Source: Enoplosus armatus (lineage: Eukaryota > Chordata > Actinopteri > Centrarchiformes > Enoplosidae). From it: DNA of 64,000 nucleotides. The stretch is taken from assembly GCF_043641665.1 (NCBI RefSeq), contig NC_092197.1:13274148-13338147 (forward strand), in the 5' to 3' direction. Each line of letters begins with the position of its first letter. Positions within the stretch are counted from its first letter, which is position 1. The notes under the pieces were generated by a model. That model was given only the letters and a program-made list of their open reading frames with translations. It was not told where the DNA came from and searched no databases. This document shows positions 59,276-64,000 of the stretch, in pieces. The translations under genes were made by a program, and so were the position numbers.

Positions 59276-59739
59276 TGAGTGTATGCAATATATTCATGCT
59301 TTATGTTAAATATCCAGAGTGCATGTGAAACCATATGATATGCAACAAAGATCAATGACATCAATGTTTATAACTGAAATAATGGTTGGTCTTGGTGTCA
59401 TTTGTGCTGCATTTAGTTTTTGTGTGTATATGTCTGTGTCAAGGTCACAAGACAAACCTGTAAATGCACCTGATCAAAGTGAAGTCATCAAATCCATTGG
59501 TTTCACGTTTTCCACTTTGATCCTGATTTGTGAAAAAGGACATGAAATGGTTTGCCTCTCATAGCCTCACACACCTGTGAGCATGGAGATAAAGAAACAA
59601 TTCCATTTTGTTTCTAACTTCTGCATTTCATGAATTATTAAATGTGGAGCAGCAGTCAATCAGCAGTCAGGAATAAGAAATCAGTGCAGAAAGGAGAGTC
59701 ACCTCAAAAAAAAAGAAAAAAAAAAAAGGAATTGGAGTT
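59276..59739. other. Non-coding DNA, nothing recognised
   Basis: Contains an A-rich run near 59706-59728. The 81-codon frame at 59319-59564 has a hydrophobic start but no recognised family. Confidence 0.45.
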
Positions 59740-60010
59740 TTGCTCCTAATGAAATGCTTGCTCGGAGAGGGAATGAAGGATGGGAGGTGGAAGTGGCTGA
59801 ACGAAATTGAGTGTGTGGCGCAGTGTGAGGATTTGATGCATTGGATCCACTTTTCCTTCGCCCTCTGCTCCCCGTTTTCCCCTGCATGGGTGTAACATGC
59901 ATGAAATTAACATACAGTACTCTGAAGGGCAAAGGTCCAACACCAAATCCTCTGTGTATGATTGATAAAGAAACTCTTTGAGAACGAGTATGAGGGGGCA
60001 TGAGAGGACA
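59740..60010. other. Candidate conserved non-coding element
   Basis: Balanced complex sequence. Minus frames of 100-101 codons overlap in two registers, which again reflects few stop triplets rather than coding. Confidence 0.3.
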
Positions 60011-62149
60011 TAATTCAAATTTAACTCAAAAAACTGCTTTACTTTGAACACTAGCTAAATCATATGCAGACACACACTTAAAAACTTATTTTCATGCTTT
60101 TCTTATTGTTAGTATATGATCCATATCTAAACAAAGAGCAATCATTTTTACTATACAAAGACAAATATCTGTGGTCAGCATTTGCAGAGCATAAAATCAG
60201 CGAGGCTTACCCTATTAAATTTATTGTAGAGGTACAGCAAGGTCTGTTTTGCTCTTTTTTTTCACTGCATTTTAAGTCTTTATTTAATCATCTTGGATCC
60301 CATTGAAAAAGTTTCATTTATAGGGAAGACCTGGCCATGGCAGTGCACTGTATATAAACGTGGTTATAGACAGGACAGAGCACTGCAATCCAATCACACG
60401 AAATAAGTCAAATAAAGTCAAAGATGTATCAGCAACCTTAAATGAAAAAGGACCTTTCATTTCCAGTTATATGTAGCTTAGCCCTTTTGCCATTTACATA
60501 CACATATATTGTTTTTTAAATGACTATAGGCCAACAGGCTGGATCTGTTTTTGGACCAAAGCAGCAGTGAAATACAATACAGTCTCCAAAAATCTAAGCA
60601 CTTTTTGATTTGATTCTAAAAGTTATTGCAGAACTTCAGTCATCTTTTTCAGAAGAAGTCAGCAGAAGGTGAATTTTGGGCAATATGTCAAGAGCAATTT
60701 ATCTACATTAAACTGACAAAATAAAGAAATATTCGCAAGTTGCTCAGTTCACAGTTTGCTCACTTGCCTTCTTGTCACTCACAGTATGCATATAAGCATG
60801 GCTTGGACAGCGCTGTCTGTCCACAATGACAGTGAACATCTGGTGTCATTTGCACTCCAGCTGTGAGTCTCATTCATACCCAACTGATGGTAGATGTTTC
60901 TGCCTGCAGCCTGACAGTGTGTATTTCCTAATAACTCAGAATTATGTATGATGTGTCCAAAAACATTTACATTTGGCAAAGTTGGGGCTGTAATGCACCT
61001 CAGACCTCAAAAGGTTGTTTAAATAGTGACTTTAATGTGTGTCCATCTGGTGATCAGATTTCTACCAATTACCTTCACAATGCAAAATGAAACATTTGTT
61101 TGTCACACTAGATAACAGACACTTTTGGTAATTTTAGTATTTTGATTATTTTGAGTATTTACTAAACCAAAACTGTTTGATTTATCAGACGTTTTAATTC
61201 AGATATAAGAGCAGGCATTTCAGCTCTTGGCGCGTTGTCCTGTATCCTTATCACCCAGTCTGTCATGTGGTCAGTCAGCCAAATTGGTTAGAAAACAGAT
61301 CAGAGTTGTCATCCATATCCCTATAAAACTTATCAATCATATAGTGTCACAGACAGACACAGTACTAAAAACTTCACTACACAAATTCAACGAAATGGGG
61401 AAAAAGAGAAAAAAACATACTATAAATACTATACTGTAAATATCCATAAAAGCCAAAGGACACTCATTTATCATATGGAAATATATTCAGCAACCACACA
61501 GCAGAAAATTGATCTCCATAAAGTGTACTGAGAAACATTCTTTCGTTTATTTTGGAAACAAACCTTTGAATTTTTAAATCTAACTTACCTCTAATGCGGA
61601 AACAAAGTGATGTTTTATCAATGTAACATTATGACATTTTCCTTTCACTCTATGAGAATAAGCCAGTAGTAATTATATTTCATTAAAATGCCAATTATTT
61701 TGTATTTACCTACACAGTATCATTAAATTAAAAAATATTGACAATAATACAATTTCACCAAAGCTACACCCACATAGCATCTACATATTTAATGTTTTCT
61801 TTTAAGTAATGTTAATGTAAATAATTATTGTAAAGGCCTGATCAAACTTGCATTGCTGCAAGTAAATCAAACTCAAAATAAGTGAATCAGTTTGGACCAA
61901 ACCTTTCTGTTTTAAACGGCTCAAACTCAATTGCTGTTGATTTCCAATCCCACTTGATGTATAATATTCAAGCTCCACATACAGATTGGCTGTAATACAT
62001 TCAGATGATATGCAGTTCTGATTAACACAATCTAGATATTTAAATGTCACAAATACTTTAGGCATGACTGTAATATGAATGTCAAACTCTTTCAAAGTCA
62101 CTGTGGGGACGCAGAGCCAAATTTCTCTCTTTTAAAGCCATCTGCCAAG
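60011..62149. other. Long non-coding stretch, nothing recognised
   Basis: AT-rich. The 99-codon minus frame at 61802-62101 has no domain. No repeat wording was recognised. Confidence 0.5.
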
Positions 62150-62480
62150 TCACGTTAAATCTGGCTGTATTTATGCATGTGACCTGACCCGGTCTGGAAG
62201 GTAGTGCTGACTGGATAATTAACACGCAGTTGGGTGAGCCTGATCTGGTATCAGTTCTACGGATTACCCACTCATAAGTAAAGACAGCAGCAAGGCAGAT
62301 CCCATATCCGTCTCCAAAAAGCTATTTCACCCCAGAGCTAACACAGCACAGGTCACCAGAGGCCACTAGCTAGTCAGCCATTTCTTTCTCCTCCTGGGGC
62401 GTGTTCTTCTGAACTTTTAATAACCTTTAAGCTACTATTTGATTGGAGGTCATGGGCCTTTGGGCAGGTAGTCTCTAATG
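62150..62480. other. Candidate conserved non-coding element
   Basis: Complex tract with TGACCTGACCCGG (about 62180) and TTTGATTGGAGGTCATGGGCC (about 62438-62458), which read like nuclear-receptor half-sites and a CCAAT-type box. Call from texture. Confidence 0.28.
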
Positions 62481-63179
62481 GGCTCATTTTCTCCCTTCCT
62501 CATGGTGACATTTTAGGTCTTCACATGTCTGTCACTCTGCCCCCCTGCTGGCTGGAGTTGTCTCTTCCAACTATAGAAGCACAGCCCCCACTGAGAAAAA
62601 GCATTTGGAGCTGCTGAAATTCAATCTCACTGTTAAGTGCTTGGATATCCTCCTCACTGATTATTGAATTATTTACGTTGCAGTAAATTTGTTTTCTTGC
62701 TTTTGCTATCTAGAAAATGAGTTTGTTGACTCGGTTTTTACATTACGGAGGGTTAAACTGATTGATTCAGTGGAGGACAAGGACAATCTACCAAAAATAA
62801 AAAAAACTTTTGGACGAACATACACACACACACACATACACAATAGAATAAAAAATAGAAGAAACAAAACTGAGAGGAGAGATAGACTGAGTGCTGAAGA
62901 AAGAGTAAATGAGTCATATCACCAAACGCATAACAAAGTAGCAGCCCACACATCAGTGAAGATGTGTGTTGTGCATGACTGTAATTAGCTGAAGAACAAA
63001 CTGCATATCTGACAGGACATCCACCCACGTCTGTCTGGTTAGAGTGGACTGTCTGCATGGATACTTATTGCTACAGTAAATAAAGTGTTATTCTTAAAAC
63101 TTTACTAAACACTACTGAAATACAGTTGAATTGTCAATAGGATTGGTAGGGAAATAGCTGAATACAATTTCCAGGGACT
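62481..63179. other. Non-coding DNA with short CA array
   Basis: (CA)n at 62822-62836. The flanking 99-101-codon frames on both strands are unremarkable. Confidence 0.5.
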
Positions 63180-63430
63180 GAAGGCCACCCATCCTACATA
63201 GCATGTGTTAGAGACATCATCATCATTTGCCAGTGGCCATTTGCCATCTCTTGTTGTCCAATTGTGTACCTGGCAGGCAGCAACAGAGACTTCGCTGTGC
63301 CAAGAGGAGGCGCCTGGCCAGACACGTCCTTGACTGAGAGCAATAATGCGGCACATATGGTGGTAGAAAGAATGGGCGCCGCCGAAGATGGCTGAAGAAG
63401 CTGTCTTTCTTTGGTCTGGATGTATCACTT
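63180..63430. other. Candidate conserved non-coding element
   Basis: GC-balanced tract (GAGGAGGCGCCTGGCCAGACACG, about 63304-63326; GGGCGCCGCCGAAGATGGC, 63374-63392). Both strands are open across most of it (107 codons on minus). The plus strand begins after TTTGCCAG, a possible acceptor, but no donor was found before the stop near 63393. Confidence 0.35.
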
Positions 63431-64000
63431 GGCTCTGATCAAACTAAATCTCTGTGTGTACGTTCGTGAAAACCCCAATCAGAGAACAGACCACAGCTAA
63501 TTCACTGGCCTGAAGCGATCTCTCAAGAAAGACAGAGGCAACATGAAAGATGTTTTTTTTTTTTTTTCGCTTTATGCTCCACTTCTATAGTAAAATACTT
63601 TCTAACATCACAACCTGAATCTCATGCTGTCCTCTCTGTTTCTCGTTTTTCATTTTTGTGCCATCGCTTTAACTTTCATTTATATTTCTTTTTATAAGCA
63701 AACACAGTATTGGGCACAGACTGTAGACTTGTGACCAATTATCTGCCCGGACTAGCTCTAAATTTTGCTATTCATTGCAGTCCAATTAGTAGCTAAGAAC
63801 AGAGTGAAATGCAAAAGAAAAAGGTTCAACTATGAGTAGTAATGAGTGGTGGTTAGAAAAAAAATATTCATGACAAGTTCTTCTGTGTTAAATGCTTTTT
63901 TTAAGGATTTTTACTTATTTTAATTGGTTATGGCAGTTTTGATGGGCCTGGTGCAAAAAGTTTTTAATTTTACAGACATCGTGATGGCTAATTATCACAA
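63431..64000. other. Non-coding DNA with T15 run
   Basis: T15 at 63553-63567. Otherwise AT-rich, with no feature to the window end. Confidence 0.5.

Overview
This window looks like teleost fish nuclear DNA, most likely from a percomorph (spiny-rayed) species. It is AT-rich, CpG-poor and full of dinucleotide microsatellites. It holds fragments of repeat families that I recognise from percomorph genomes: the 'CTGTACCAAATTTCAT / GCTAGCATGGCT' family, the 'AGGCTAGCTGTT' family, a TTAA-type element with GGTCC(C/T)ATATT ends, Ty3/Gypsy-type LTRs ending in GGACCCA...CGTTACA, a Tc1-like transposase relic, tRNA-derived SINEs, and Penelope-like (PLE) traces. Nothing suggests a bacterial, plasmid or phage origin. 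No complete protein-coding gene can be supported, and most of the open reading stretches are chance.

Layout. 1-9.9 kb: non-coding DNA with three complex tracts that look like conserved non-coding elements (CNEs; 2.5, 3.3 and 4.3 kb), a strong inverted repeat at 5.5 kb, a LINE-type tail at 7.9 kb and two CA arrays. 9.95-11.3 kb: a CNE-like tract open on both strands, then two teleost repeats in a row. 11.3-18.7 kb: a 51-nt homopyrimidine tract, a solo LTR with a near-perfect 5-bp target duplication (15.6-16.0 kb), a weak exon-like segment (17.3 kb), a coding-like minus-strand tract (17.5-17.9 kb) and a Tc1-like relic (18.4-18.7 kb). 18.7-25.7 kb: sparse sequence, with an inverted repeat abutting a PLE endonuclease relic at 23.3-23.7 kb. 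25.7-36 kb: CNE-like tracts, small hairpins, a SINE, and a repeat family present twice (30.0 and 31.9 kb). 36-48 kb: CNE-like tracts (38-39, 41-42.7 and 47.6 kb), a probable LTR on the minus strand (40.0-40.35 kb), poly-C and GT arrays, and a minus-strand SINE. 48.0-48.15 kb: the only segment with a convincing internal-exon layout, 153 nt on the minus strand, open throughout and flanked by AG acceptor and GTGAGG donor. 49-64 kb: more repeats, CNE-like tracts and microsatellites, an 81-nt hairpin with 34-nt arms at 58.5 kb, a second Gypsy-type LTR and a PLE-type CTGATGA...GAAAC motif at 59.1 kb.

Interpretation. The window is best read as a large intron or intergenic desert. If the 48.0-kb exon is real, much of the sequence is probably introns of one large minus-strand gene, which I cannot name. 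The many CNE-like tracts would suit regulatory DNA around a developmental gene. That is inference only: conservation cannot be measured from one sequence. I found no convincing new multi-gene system. The best leads are the exon, the 58.5-kb hairpin, the two repeat families each seen twice, and the PLE/ribozyme-like motifs.
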